From Ga0074130 sp035492055 (GTDB lineage Bacteria; Pseudomonadota; Gammaproteobacteria; Burkholderiales; Rhodocyclaceae): a DNA stretch of 57,820 bases. The stretch spans positions 1-57,820 of the forward strand of contig DATJJR010000033.1 in the NCBI GenBank assembly GCA_035492055.1, given 5' to 3'. The translations under genes and the position numbers were made by a program. Positions 24,501 through 34,735 of the stretch are shown here, piece after piece; within the stretch, counting starts at the first letter, position 1; every line of letters starts with the position of its first letter. The notes beneath the pieces were generated by a model. The model was not told the DNA's origin, ran no database searches, and saw only the letters and a program-made list of their open reading frames with translations.

Positions 24501-26599
24501 AGTACATCCTGTTCGGTGGCTTCGGGCTCGGTATCGTCCTCTTGTTCATGCTGGCCACGGCCAGTGCCAACAGCCCGCTGTTTTCCCAGCACTACGCGCT
24601 ATTGCTCGGTGCCAACGCACTGATCTCGGCCATTCTGTTCGTACTTGTCTTTATCCGCCTGCGCCGGCTCTGGCGCGAACATCGTGCCGGCGTCTTCGGC
24701 TCGCGCCTCAAGCTGCGCCTGGTTGTCATGCTCGCGGTAATGGCCTTGTTGCCGGGCGCATTGGTATATGGCGTCTCGATGCAGTTCGCGGTGAAGAGCA
24801 TCGAATCGTGGTTCGATGTGCGCGTCGACACTGCGCTGGATGGTGGCCTTGCGCTCGGACGTAGCGTGCTGGATGCCCAGCAGTCGGGCTTGCTCGACAA
24901 AGGTCGCGGCCTCTCGCTTGAACTGGGTGACAGCGATTTCATCTCTGCACAGCAGATGTCGCGTCTGCGCGAACGGGTCAGCGCAAAGACGCTCACCCTG
25001 TTTTCACCTACCGGACAGACATTGGTCAGTGCCACATCAAGCGACAGCAGCCTGATTCCGCCCATGCCCAGCCTGTCGCAGCTACGTCAGGCGCGTCAGG
25101 GGCGCGGTATCGCCACCACCGATGGCGATGTCGGCGATGGGTTGATTGTGCGTGCACTGGTGCCGGTCTATCTGGCTGGGGGCGAGATTCGCATTCTCCA
25201 GCTCACCGATGTCGTCCCGCCCGACATTGCCAGCAGTGCGGCCAGCGTTGAGGATGCTTACCGCGACTATCAGGAGCTTCAGCTCGGCAAACAGGGCTTG
25301 AAGCGCATCTACACACTCACGTTGACGCTGACGTTATTGCTCGCGTTGCTCACAGCCATTACCGTCGCCATCCTGCTGGCCGAACGCCTGATCAAGCCGT
25401 TGCTGGTACTTGCCGAAGGCACGCAAGCCGTCGCTGCCGGCGATTACACACCGCGCGCTGCCGTTGAGTCGAACGACGAAATGGGCGTTCTGACACGCTC
25501 CTTCCATCAAATGACGCGCCAGCTTGACGACGCGCGGCGCGAGACCGAGCGCCATCGCGCCGCCACTGAATCGGCACGCGCTTACCTCGAAAGTGTGCTC
25601 GGCAATCTGTCCGCCGGCGTGATTGCATTCGATCGTAACTTCGGCATGCGCGCCGCCAATCTTGGGGCCGTCGGCATTCTGCGCAGCGACCTGATTGCCG
25701 TCGAGCAGTTGAAGCTTTCCGAATGGCCGCAGCACAGGCAATTCGCCGAGGCAGTGCTCGATGGTTTCCGCGAGAATCAGGGCGACTGGCAAAAACAGAT
25801 TGAAATCAACATCAGTGAAGGCGTCTCGCAAACACTGTTGTTGCGCGGCACGACGCTGCCTCAGACTGTGGGCGGCGGTCACGTCGTGGTCTTCGATGAC
25901 ATTTCCGATCTGCTCTCGGCGCAACGCACTGCTGCCTGGGGCGAAGTGGCACGCCGACTCGCACACGAAATCAAGAATCCACTGACACCGATCCAGCTCT
26001 CGGCCGAGCGTCTGCAGCGCAAACTCGCCGATCAGCTCGACGGCCCCGGCAGGGAAATGCTCGAGCGTGCAAGCAACACCATCGTCAACCAGGTCGAAGC
26101 GCTCAAGAACATGGTCAACGAATTCCGCGACTATGCCCGCACGCCGCCGCCAGTATTGAAACCTGTCGATCTGAATGAGCTCGTACGCGACGTACTCAGC
26201 CTGTACGAAAATGCCAAGGTACGCATCGAATCCGATCTCGAACCCGAGCTTGAACCGGTGTCCGCGGATGCCAACCAGATGCGCCAGGTCATCCACAATC
26301 TGCTGCGCAACGCACAAGACGCGGTTGCCGAAGCAGATGAACCGCGCATCGTCATCGCCACGCATGCCGGTTCGCACGGCATGACCCTGACCGTGAGCGA
26401 CAATGGCAGCGGTTTTTCGCCGCAGATCCTCGCCCGTGCCTTCGAGCCCTACGCCACGAGCAAAGCCAAAGGCACCGGCCTTGGTCTTGCCATCGTGAAA
26501 AAAATCGTGGATGACCACAAAGGTGAAATCCGCGTTGGGAATCGCGAATTCGGTGGGGCAGAAATCACCATTCGCCTGCCCTTTGCTCCGGAAGCCTGA
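24497..26599 (+). CDS. NtrY-like sensor histidine kinase
   Basis: Membrane kinase of 700 residues. Two N-terminal helices (about 4-24 and 34-56) are followed by a third at about 80-100, a periplasmic sensor region, and a fourth helix (about 285-310). A HAMP domain follows, then a PAS domain (about 375-475), HisKA with phospho-acceptor His490 (ARRLAHEIKNPLTPIQL) and a HATPase (NLLRNAQDAV, DNGSGF, GTGLGLAIVKKIV). The four-helix topology and the EIKNPLTPIQLSAERL motif are those of NtrY, which in other proteobacteria responds to nitrogen, redox or envelope cues. The ATG at 24497 overlaps the DUF4390 stop. The partner regulator begins 225 nt later. Confidence 0.93.
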   Translation: MKYILFGGFGLGIVLLFMLATASANSPLFSQHYALLLGANALISAILFVLVFIRLRRLWREHRAGVFGSRLKLRLVVMLAVMALLPGALVYGVSMQFAVKSIESWFDVRVDTALDGGLALGRSVLDAQQSGLLDKGRGLSLELGDSDFISAQQMSRLRERVSAKTLTLFSPTGQTLVSATSSDSSLIPPMPSLSQLRQARQGRGIATTDGDVGDGLIVRALVPVYLAGGEIRILQLTDVVPPDIASSAASVEDAYRDYQELQLGKQGLKRIYTLTLTLTLLLALLTAITVAILLAERLIKPLLVLAEGTQAVAAGDYTPRAAVESNDEMGVLTRSFHQMTRQLDDARRETERHRAATESARAYLESVLGNLSAGVIAFDRNFGMRAANLGAVGILRSDLIAVEQLKLSEWPQHRQFAEAVLDGFRENQGDWQKQIEINISEGVSQTLLLRGTTLPQTVGGGHVVVFDDISDLLSAQRTAAWGEVARRLAHEIKNPLTPIQLSAERLQRKLADQLDGPGREMLERASNTIVNQVEALKNMVNEFRDYARTPPPVLKPVDLNELVRDVLSLYENAKVRIESDLEPELEPVSADANQMRQVIHNLLRNAQDAVAEADEPRIVIATHAGSHGMTLTVSDNGSGFSPQILARAFEPYATSKAKGTGLGLAIVKKIVDDHKGEIRVGNREFGGAEITIRLPFAPEA

Positions 26600-26824
26600 A
26601 GAAAGCGCCCCGAAGTCCTGCAAGTTTCACGCTTCTTCGATGTCAAAAACCCGCAGAGTTCATGTAGGCTACGCCGCCATATGGAGTGTGGACATCGATC
26701 CCCGTGTCGCCCCACCTCCAAGGCTGGTACAGCACCACAGGCGTTGTTCCGAAAGGAATGGCGAAGCGCAGTTGCCTCTTTCCACGGAAAGCGGTCAAGG
26801 GATAAGTAAAAAGTAAGGCTCAGA

Positions 26825-28054
26825 ATGGCGAATATCCTTGTAGTAGATGACGAAGTCGGCATCCGCGAATTGTTGTCGGAAATCTTGCGCGACGAAGGAC
26901 ATGACGTCAGCGTTGCCGAGAACGCCACCGAAGCACGCCTCGCGCGCGAAGTGAAGCGTCCCGATCTGGTATTGCTCGACATCTGGATGCCAGACACCGA
27001 TGGCATCACACTGCTCAAGGAATGGTCGGCCGCCGGTCAGCTCAATATGCCGGTCATCATGATGTCCGGCCATGCCTCCATCGACACTGCCGTTGAAGCG
27101 ACCAAGATCGGCGCGCTCGATTTTCTCGAAAAGCCCATCGGCATGCAGAAATTGCTTGCCGGCGTGAAACGCGGTCTCGAACGCACTGCACGCCCCAACG
27201 CCACCGGCCTGTCGCTCGCCGCCTTCTCGCGCTCCGGGCCGCTGCGCGATCTCAAACGTCGCATCGATCAAATCGCTGCAAGCAGCCGCCTTGTCATGCT
27301 TCGCTGCGGCAACGGCAGTCTGGCAGAACTTGTCGCGCGCACATTACATACGCCGGGCAAGGCATGGATCGATTTGTCCGCCGACTCCAACCCGCTCTCA
27401 CTCGACGCACTGCAAGCCGCCCATGGTGGCGTGCTCTATGCGGAAGAAATCGGCCGTCTGACGCGCTTGCAGCAAAAGAACTTGCTGTTCGCCGCCGACC
27501 GGCTCGACAAACTCGGCATGCGCATGATCGTCGCCAGCAGCATGGACCATGCGGCCTTGCTCGCAAGTGGCTGGGAAGAAACGGCCCTGAAGCGCCTCTC
27601 GGACGTAGCGCTTGGCGTGCCTTCATTGCTTGAAATCAAGGACGAAATCCCCGATATCGCCGCACATCTGCTGACCCTGCTGGTCGAAGCCGGCGAAGCC
27701 CCGCCGCGCCGCCTGTCCACCGCTGCGCAAAACGGCCTGCGCCAGCACAACTGGCCCGGCGGTTACGGCGAGTTGCGCGGCATCGTCAAATCGCTGGCAC
27801 TCGGTGCCATCGAAGAAGAAATCTCCGGCGAAGAAGTCGCACGTCTGCTGGGCCACGACCCGAGCAATCCGCTGCCCGGCCTGGCACCAGAAGTCATGGA
27901 CTTGCCGCTGCGCGAGGCACGCGAAGTTTTCGAACGCATGTATTTCGAATACCACCTCGCCGTCGATGGCAGCAACATGACGCGACTGGCCGAACGTACT
28001 GGCCTGGAACGCACACACCTTTACCGGAAGCTGAAAGACCTCGGCATCCGATAG
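26825..28054 (+). CDS. NtrX-like response regulator with degenerate AAA+ domain
   Basis: Regulator of 409 residues. The receiver (1-120) is intact: acidic pair Asp8-Asp9, phospho-acceptor Asp52 (LLDIWMPDTDG), MMSGHA and FLEKPI. The middle region (about 135-340) aligns in pattern with a sigma-54 activator AAA+ domain but lacks its working parts. The Walker A place reads LRCGNGSLAELVAR instead of GESGTGKE, no GAFTGA loop is present, and the Walker B place reads GGVLYAEEIGRL instead of a D-E pair. WPGGYGELRGIVKSL recalls the sensor II/WPGNVRELRN motif. A Fis-type helix-turn-helix closes the protein (MTRLAERTGLERTHLYRKL). It should bind DNA when phosphorylated but should not remodel sigma-54 polymerase. 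Confidence 0.9.
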   Translation: MANILVVDDEVGIRELLSEILRDEGHDVSVAENATEARLAREVKRPDLVLLDIWMPDTDGITLLKEWSAAGQLNMPVIMMSGHASIDTAVEATKIGALDFLEKPIGMQKLLAGVKRGLERTARPNATGLSLAAFSRSGPLRDLKRRIDQIAASSRLVMLRCGNGSLAELVARTLHTPGKAWIDLSADSNPLSLDALQAAHGGVLYAEEIGRLTRLQQKNLLFAADRLDKLGMRMIVASSMDHAALLASGWEETALKRLSDVALGVPSLLEIKDEIPDIAAHLLTLLVEAGEAPPRRLSTAAQNGLRQHNWPGGYGELRGIVKSLALGAIEEEISGEEVARLLGHDPSNPLPGLAPEVMDLPLREAREVFERMYFEYHLAVDGSNMTRLAERTGLERTHLYRKLKDLGIR

Positions 28055-28066
28055 AAAGCATTGAAT

Positions 28067-28182
28067 CGCCTACTGCGCGGCCATAGAGCTGCGTTGCTTA
28101 GGTGCTCGCAATCCTCATGTACTAAAGTACATTCCGGTTGCTGCGCTCCAGACGCCTTGCTCTCCGTCCGCTCGCTACGGCG
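28067..28182. repeat. 116-bp imperfect palindromic intergenic element
   Basis: The sequence is symmetric about 28124.5. The core ATGTACTAAAGTACAT (28117-28132) is a perfect 16-bp palindrome, and outward the arms remain complementary in most places (GCAA/TTGC, CGG/CCG, CGCC/GGCG at the very ends). It lies between the ntrX-like stop and the ribosome binding site of the MFS gene. I see no open reading frame or U-tract. It looks like a dispersed intergenic repeat unit able to fold into one long hairpin, possibly also ending ntrX transcription. Confidence 0.7.
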
Positions 28183-28221
28183 CGTCAATCCTTTCCCCTC
28201 TCTCTAAATCGGAGAAACAAG

Positions 28222-29622
28222 ATGGATGAGGAACACCGCCTTCGTATCCTGCTTTGGATCGTTGCCATCGCGTTCTTCATGCAGACGCTGGACGCGACGA
28301 TCGTCAATACCGCGCTGCCATCGATTGCCGTCGACCTGAAGACCAGCCCGCTCCGCATGCATTCAGTCGTCATCGCCTATTCGCTGGCGATGGCCACCCT
28401 GATTCCGGCATCCGGCTGGCTGGCCGATCGCTTCGGCACGCGGCGCGTGTTCATGGGTGCAATCTTCCTCTTCAGCGTCGGCTCGCTGTTGTGCGCGCTG
28501 GCCTCTTCTCTGCCCGGACTGGTTGGCGCACGTGTGTTGCAGGGGATGGGGGCCTCGATGCTATTGCCGGTCGGACGCCTTGCCGTATTACGCGCGTTTC
28601 CGCGCGAACGCTTTCTTGCAGCAATGGCCTTCGTCACCGTGCCAGGCCTGATCGGTCCCTTGATCGGCCCGACGCTCGGCGGCTGGCTGGTCGAGTTCGC
28701 CTCTTGGCACTGGATATTCCTCATCAATCTGCCGGTCGGCCTGATCGGTTGCCTCATGGCCTGGCGCTACATGATCGACGCTCGTCGCGAGGATGTCGGC
28801 AGCTTCGACCTGATCGGCTATCTACTGCTCGCCTTCAGCATGGTGGCGGTATCCATTGCCGTCGACGGCATGTCCGACCTTGGCTTCGGCCACATCACGG
28901 TAATCCTGCTTCTGATGTTCGGCTTTGCTGCGCTTGCCGCCTACTGGCTGCGTGCCGCACGACGCGAGGATGCGCTGTTTCCCCTGCGTCTGTTTTCGAT
29001 CAACACGTTCAGTGTCGGCATTCTGGGCAACTTGTTTGCGCGCATCGGCAGCGGTGCAATGCCTTTCCTGATTCCGCTCCTGCTGCAGGTTTGCATCGGC
29101 TACACGCCTGCGCAAGCGGGCTTGATGATGATTCCAGTTGCGATCTCGGCCATGCTCAGCAAACGTGTCGGCCCGGCGTTGATACGCCGCTTCGGCTATC
29201 GCAGCGTATTACTCGTGAACACATTGCTGGTCGGCAGCGCGATCGTCAGCTTCGCAACGATATCCGCCCATCCGGCGATATGGTTACTCATGCTGCACCT
29301 GTGCTGTTTCGGGCTCGTCAATTCATTACAATTCACGGCCATGAACACCGTCACACTGTTCGACCTGGATGGTGCCAACGCCAGCAGCGGCAACGGCCTG
29401 CTCTCGATGGTGATGATGCTTTCGATGAGTCTCGGCGTCGCCGTCGCCGGCAGCCTGCTCGCCGCCTTCGACAACACATTGCCCGGGACTGCCCTGTCCG
29501 CCTTCCATGCGACCTTCATCACGGTCGGATTAATCACTTGCGCGTCGGCCTGCATCTTCTGGCAATTGGCGCCACACGCCGGACGTGCCGCCGGCAAGAT
29601 TGAAGATCACGGCCTGGATTAG
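28222..29622 (+). CDS. MFS transporter, DHA2 (EmrB/QacA) drug-exporter family
   Basis: Inner-membrane transporter of 466 residues with about 13-14 hydrophobic helices. Family marks are FFMQTLDATIVNTALPSIA at helix 1 (motif D1), GWLADRFGTRRVF (motif A) and GPLIGPTLGGWL (motif C, typical of antiporters). It resembles MdtD-like proteins. Drug or metabolite export by proton antiport is the family role; the substrate is unknown. ATG at 28222 has a good GGAG site (28211-28214) and begins where homology begins. Its stop overlaps the convergent gene stop by 4 bp. Confidence 0.9.
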   Translation: MDEEHRLRILLWIVAIAFFMQTLDATIVNTALPSIAVDLKTSPLRMHSVVIAYSLAMATLIPASGWLADRFGTRRVFMGAIFLFSVGSLLCALASSLPGLVGARVLQGMGASMLLPVGRLAVLRAFPRERFLAAMAFVTVPGLIGPLIGPTLGGWLVEFASWHWIFLINLPVGLIGCLMAWRYMIDARREDVGSFDLIGYLLLAFSMVAVSIAVDGMSDLGFGHITVILLLMFGFAALAAYWLRAARREDALFPLRLFSINTFSVGILGNLFARIGSGAMPFLIPLLLQVCIGYTPAQAGLMMIPVAISAMLSKRVGPALIRRFGYRSVLLVNTLLVGSAIVSFATISAHPAIWLLMLHLCCFGLVNSLQFTAMNTVTLFDLDGANASSGNGLLSMVMMLSMSLGVAVAGSLLAAFDNTLPGTALSAFHATFITVGLITCASACIFWQLAPHAGRAAGKIEDHGLD

Positions 29623-32600
29623 GCCGGAGCATCTCCGGCGCACATACTGGTCGACTTGAATTCAAGCTGCTTGAACTGTTCGATCGGCAGGGGACGACTG
29701 AACAAGTAGCCCTGGTAGCACGTGCAGCCGAGGCTGAGCAGCAATTCACGTTGGGCCTGGTTTTCGACGCCTTCGGCAATCACTTCCAGGCCAAGGCTTT
29801 GGCCAAGCGCAATAACGGTACGAACAATCGCGGCATCGCTGGCATTGCTCATGATGTCGCGCACGAAGGAAGGATCGATCTTCAATTGCGCCAGCGGCAG
29901 TCGCTTGAGGTAAGAGAGCGATGAATAGCCGGTACCAAAGTCATCAAGCGAGAAACGGACGCCGAGCCGTTGCAGGGCATGCATCTTGTCGATGGTTTCC
30001 TCAATATTTTCGAGCAGCAGGCTTTCGGTCAATTCCAGCTTGAGCCTGCACGGGTTGGCACCGCTTTGTGCAAGTGCAGCACCGATCTGTGCCACGAAAT
30101 CCGGATGTTGCAACTGGTGTGCACTGACATTCACGGCGATCGACAATGCTGCGCAGGCCGGTTGCTGCGCCCATAGGGCCAATTGCCGGCACGCGGTCTC
30201 GAGTACCCATGCGCCGATGGGCAGAATCATGCCGCTGCTTTCGGCCACCGGAATAAAGTTGAAGGGCGAAACCAGGCCATGCTCGGGATGCTGCCAGCGG
30301 ATCAAGGCTTCGGCGCCGATCAGGCAGCCCATGGCATTGATCTGCGGCTGGTAGTAGAGAACGAACTCTCCTTGGCTGATGGCGCGACGCAAATCCTTTT
30401 CCATCTGCACACGCAGCAAAACCGCAGCCTGCATTTCCGGATCGAAGAAGCGGCTGGTGTTGCGGCCTTCCGCCTTGGATTGATACATGGCGAGATCGGC
30501 ACGTTTCAATAGTTCGTCGACACCAAGTTGCGCATCGCTGAACATGGCAATGCCGATACTTGGCGTCGAGCTGCACTCATACCCGTCAAGATCAAACGGC
30601 GCCACGAACGCCTGCATGATGTTGCGCGCCACATGCTGTGCCTGATTGGCAGCATCGGTGCGCGACTGTCCCAGATCACCGAGCATGACGACGAATTCGT
30701 CGCCACCGATGCGCGCCACCGTATCGCTCTCGCGCACGCACAGGTTAAGCCGTTGTGCCACCTGCACAAGCAACTTGTCGCCAACATCATGGCCCTGCGT
30801 ATCGTTGAGTGACTTGAAATTGTCGAGATCGATAAACAGGATGGCGCCGTTCGCATGGCTGCGGTCGGCAGCACTCAATGCCTGTCCCAGGCGGTTCTGC
30901 AGCAATTGCCGGTTGGGCAGACCAGTCAGGCTGTCATGAAAGGCCAGTGTGTAGATTTCACGTTCCGATGCCTTGCGTTCGGAGATGTCGGTATTGATGG
31001 CAAGGATCGAACGCGGCCGTCCTTCATCGTCACGCACCAAGCTCCAATGCGCCTCGACCCAGATGGATTGCCCGCTCTTGGTGATCTGCTCCAGTTCACC
31101 CAGCCATTCACCGTGCTCAAGCACGCGACGCGTACCATCCTCGAAACCGCTCGTATCGGCATACAGCAGCTGATTGATGTGCAGGCCGACCACCTCGTCG
31201 GGCGACCAGCCGTAGAGTCGCTCTGCGCCACGGTTCCAGAAAAGGATTCGATGATCGAGTGCTCGCACGATGATGGCATCGTGCGCCTTGTCGAGCAGCG
31301 AAGCTTGTTCGCGTAGTTGCGCATCTGCCTGCGCGCGCTCGATGGCAATGCCGGCGATATGCGCACAATCGGCAACCAATGCCAATTCGTCCGGGCTCGG
31401 CATGGAGGGTTCGTAACCGTAAATGGCAAAAGTGCCCAACACACGGCCACGCGCATCGAAGATCGGCATCGACCAGCAGCTGCGCAAGCCATACGGCTCG
31501 GCCAGAGCACGGTAGGCGTCCCAGCGCGCATCACTTTGTATGTCACTCACCACGACGGTCTCGCGTTCAAATGCGGCCGTGCCACAGGAACCGGCCTTGG
31601 GACCAATGTTCAGCCCTTCGAGCAAGCGCAGATAACTCGCCGGCAGGCTGTTGCTGTACCCGTGAGAGATGGTCAGGCCATCCGCTGTCAGCAGATTGAT
31701 GGTGGAAAGCTTGCGCGGGAATTGGTTCTCGATCAGCCGCAATATGTCAAGCAAGGTCTCTGGCAATGGGCGCAATCGTGCGATCTTTTCAAGCACGCCA
31801 CGCAAGGCATTGTAGAAAGTCTGATTACGCACGCGGGCAGTGATGTCCATGCCGCTGATGAGCGCACGCCGGGTCTTGCCGCCATCAGTCTGAATCGGCA
31901 CGGCCGACAACAGGATGTGGCGCCGTTCGCCATCGGCGACGAAATAATCAATCTCATCAGTGACGATCTCACCGGCCAATACACGCATGACAATGTCGCG
32001 CACCTTGTCGGCAACATCGATATCGCCGTGCCACCAGCTGCATTCCCAGAACAGACAGCCCGTCTCTTCATCCGGCCTGTAACCGCATGCATCATAGGCA
32101 ACCGGATTCGCTTCAAGCAAGCGACCTTGGCTGTCAAGCAGTGCCTTAAACAGATATGACTGCTTGAAGATTGCCGCCAGCGTGGCTTCGCTTTCGGCAA
32201 GGCGACGCTGGCGGCGATATTGCTCGGTCACATCCTGAATTCCGCCCTCGATCCATTCGATGCGCGCATCGACATTGCACACTGCACGCCCCATGCTGCG
32301 GACGCGCCGCTCGTTCCCGCGTGCGGTAATCAACGTGAATTCGTCGTCGAACGCAATGCCGTGATCACGGCAGTCAGCAAACATCCGGGCAATACGCTCG
32401 CGATCATCTGGATGATAAAAGGCGATGGCGCCATCCAGATCGGGCGTGTAGTTCACGTCCACTTCATGAATCGCGCACACTTCGTCCGACCACACCAACT
32501 GGCCACCGTTGAGTGCATAGGCCCAGGCGCCAAAATGACCAATGCTGCAGGCAGCTTGCCGCATCGCTTCGCTGTTGCGCAGACGCGCAGTCAATTCGTT

Positions 32601-32624
32601 CGTGTCGGTCAATCCACTGGTCAT
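29619..32624 (-). CDS. Cytoplasmic PAS-PAS-GAF-PAS-GGDEF-EAL protein
   Basis: Soluble c-di-GMP turnover protein of 1001 residues with no membrane helix. The order is PAS (about 25-135), PAS (about 145-265), GAF (about 280-435), PAS (about 445-565), GGDEF (about 570-730) and EAL (about 745-995). The cyclase motif is intact (ARIGGDEF) and, unlike its relative at 15582, the inhibitory site RESD matches RxxD five residues upstream. EAL motifs EALIRW and DDFGTGYSSL are present. Several PAS and GAF sensors suggest response to redox, light or small ligands in the cytoplasm. The start ATG lacks an obvious ribosome binding site, so expression may be low. Confidence 0.92.
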   Translation of the reverse strand: MTSGLTDTNELTARLRNSEAMRQAACSIGHFGAWAYALNGGQLVWSDEVCAIHEVDVNYTPDLDGAIAFYHPDDRERIARMFADCRDHGIAFDDEFTLITARGNERRVRSMGRAVCNVDARIEWIEGGIQDVTEQYRRQRRLAESEATLAAIFKQSYLFKALLDSQGRLLEANPVAYDACGYRPDEETGCLFWECSWWHGDIDVADKVRDIVMRVLAGEIVTDEIDYFVADGERRHILLSAVPIQTDGGKTRRALISGMDITARVRNQTFYNALRGVLEKIARLRPLPETLLDILRLIENQFPRKLSTINLLTADGLTISHGYSNSLPASYLRLLEGLNIGPKAGSCGTAAFERETVVVSDIQSDARWDAYRALAEPYGLRSCWSMPIFDARGRVLGTFAIYGYEPSMPSPDELALVADCAHIAGIAIERAQADAQLREQASLLDKAHDAIIVRALDHRILFWNRGAERLYGWSPDEVVGLHINQLLYADTSGFEDGTRRVLEHGEWLGELEQITKSGQSIWVEAHWSLVRDDEGRPRSILAINTDISERKASEREIYTLAFHDSLTGLPNRQLLQNRLGQALSAADRSHANGAILFIDLDNFKSLNDTQGHDVGDKLLVQVAQRLNLCVRESDTVARIGGDEFVVMLGDLGQSRTDAANQAQHVARNIMQAFVAPFDLDGYECSSTPSIGIAMFSDAQLGVDELLKRADLAMYQSKAEGRNTSRFFDPEMQAAVLLRVQMEKDLRRAISQGEFVLYYQPQINAMGCLIGAEALIRWQHPEHGLVSPFNFIPVAESSGMILPIGAWVLETACRQLALWAQQPACAALSIAVNVSAHQLQHPDFVAQIGAALAQSGANPCRLKLELTESLLLENIEETIDKMHALQRLGVRFSLDDFGTGYSSLSYLKRLPLAQLKIDPSFVRDIMSNASDAAIVRTVIALGQSLGLEVIAEGVENQAQRELLLSLGCTCYQGYLFSRPLPIEQFKQLEFKSTSMCAGDAPA

Positions 32625-32737
32625 GGCATCAAACTGCTACGGCAGTTATGAGATTTGCGGAGGTACCAATTACGTTCTCAGCATAAGCCAATTTTTCCAC
32701 GGAACCAACAGCACGAACAATCCTGTCGAAGCAGTCC

Positions 32738-33314
32738 TTACTTCGGTGCGCCCATTCTTGGTGCATGCTGATGGCAATGCAGTACGTGGTCGTTCGTCAT
32801 GCCTGTCGCCTGCATGTATGCATAGATGATGGTCGATCCGACGAACTTGAAGCCGCGCTTCTTGAGGTCCTTGGAAATCACATCCGACAGCGGCGTGCTT
32901 GCCGGGAGTTCTTGCATGCTGGCAAAGCGCGGCTGCAAAGGCTTGCCGTCGACATATGCCCACAAATAAGCATCCAAACTGCCATGCTCCTCGCATAGCG
33001 CAAGACAGGCTTTTGCGTTGGCAATGGTCGCGGCAATCTTGAGGCGATTGCGTACGATGCCAGGATCGGCAAGCAGGCGGGCGGTGTCCTTGTCGTCGTA
33101 GCGCGCAATTTTCCTTACATCGAAATTGTCAAATGCCTTTCGATAATTTTCGCGCTTCCTCAACACCGTGATCCACGATAGGCCAGCCTGTGCGCCCTCA
33201 AGGATCAGCAGCTCAAACAACATGCGCTCGTCATGGCATGGCTTGCCCCATTCCTTGTCGTGATAGGCCACATAGAGCGGGTCGTCACCGCACCAGGCAC
33301 AGCGTTGAACGGAA

Positions 33315-33325
<11 letters not shown>
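32738..33325 (-). CDS. tag: DNA-3-methyladenine glycosylase I
   Basis: Base-excision repair enzyme of 195 residues that removes 3-methyladenine. Recognised by RCAWCGDDPLYVAYHDKEWG at the N-terminus, catalytic-pocket Glu43 in LEGAQAGLSWITVLRKREN, and the zinc ligands Cys9, His22 and the C-terminal His/Cys cluster (HVLHCHQH). Its start lies 11 bp inside the end of the TMEM175-like gene, so the two are probably cotranscribed. No Ada box or inducible promoter is visible, consistent with constitutive Tag. Confidence 0.96.
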
Positions 33326-33893
<568 letters not shown>

Positions 33894-33903
33894 GCCTTGC
33901 TCC

Positions 33904-34686
33904 TTAATGTGCCGGTCCGGATGGCACGTGCGCAAAGACCCAGTCGCTGATAACGCCGATGGTTTCCTTCTCCTTGCCCAGATAGCCATGCGCGCTGAAT
34001 GGGCCGCAGGAATCACCACCACCCACGGCGTCGGCGTCCATGAACACGACGGTGAAACGATCCTGCAAACGCTCCGCATCATACGGCGGCGTGAACTTGC
34101 AACTGTCCTTACAGTTATGGACGAACAGCAAAGGCACCGAGATTCGGGTGAAATCGAAACCCGCCAGGCCAGTACCTTGGCGACTCGATTCAAATATCGA
34201 TGAAGTCAGGACCACGCCGCTGATCTGATCGCGCAGCGGCAGGGAAGCATAGGCCGCCGATACGGTGCCACGGCTCGTACCGATCAGAAAAACATGGTCG
34301 AGGTTGAAGCGGCGCTTGAAATCAGCGAGTACCTCGCTGATTTCCTGTACATGCAAATCGGACTTGCGAATGCCATCGACCAGCGGACCGCTGTCGCTGC
34401 TCGGATCGAAAGAAGCCGTTGCAATGCCTTGATCGGCAAACAATCCGCGCGAACGGACCAGGAAGTTATCCCCGCCCGGTACTTGTTTTTCTGCGAGATG
34501 CAGGCTGCCATCGCCGCCTGCGAACAAAATGGCGCCTACTTTGGTCGGCGTATCCGGTGCCGTTGCAATGTAGTAAAGCGGTGCCTTGCCTGAACGATCA
34601 AGCTTGACGATGACATCACTATTGGCGTGCGCAAGCAATGAAACGCACAACAAACAAAGCAAACCCAGGTAGCGCGACAGTTTCAT
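33904..34686 (-). CDS. Exported alpha/beta hydrolase
   Basis: Protein of 260 residues with a clear Sec signal (about 1-22, cleavage after AHA). The fold is alpha/beta hydrolase-like: nucleophile elbow GTSRG with Ser, a likely acid in VHNCKDSC, and a candidate catalytic His in FSAHGYLG. Extra cysteines (NCKDSC and a late SC) suggest disulfides in the periplasm. The substrate is unknown; peptidase, esterase and dienelactone-hydrolase-like roles are all possible. It is first in a possible three-gene unit with the TMEM175-like channel and tag. Confidence 0.78.
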   Translation of the reverse strand: MKLSRYLGLLCLLCVSLLAHANSDVIVKLDRSGKAPLYYIATAPDTPTKVGAILFAGGDGSLHLAEKQVPGGDNFLVRSRGLFADQGIATASFDPSSDSGPLVDGIRKSDLHVQEISEVLADFKRRFNLDHVFLIGTSRGTVSAAYASLPLRDQISGVVLTSSIFESSRQGTGLAGFDFTRISVPLLFVHNCKDSCKFTPPYDAERLQDRFTVVFMDADAVGGGDSCGPFSAHGYLGKEKETIGVISDWVFAHVPSGPAH

Positions 34687-34735
34687 CCGATCACCTCAAT
34701 ATTGATTCATAAGGGCAGCCATGCATGCACGGATC

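Noticed and set aside
26511..26816. Small plus-strand protein in the ntrY-ntrX gap
   Set aside because: The frame starts inside the kinase gene and shows no ribosome binding site or recognisable motif; composition looks like non-coding sequence.
28254..29603. Long overlapping plus-strand frame inside the MFS gene
   Set aside because: It lacks hydrophobic helices, is full of arginine and histidine, and is the expected shadow of a GC-rich coding frame.
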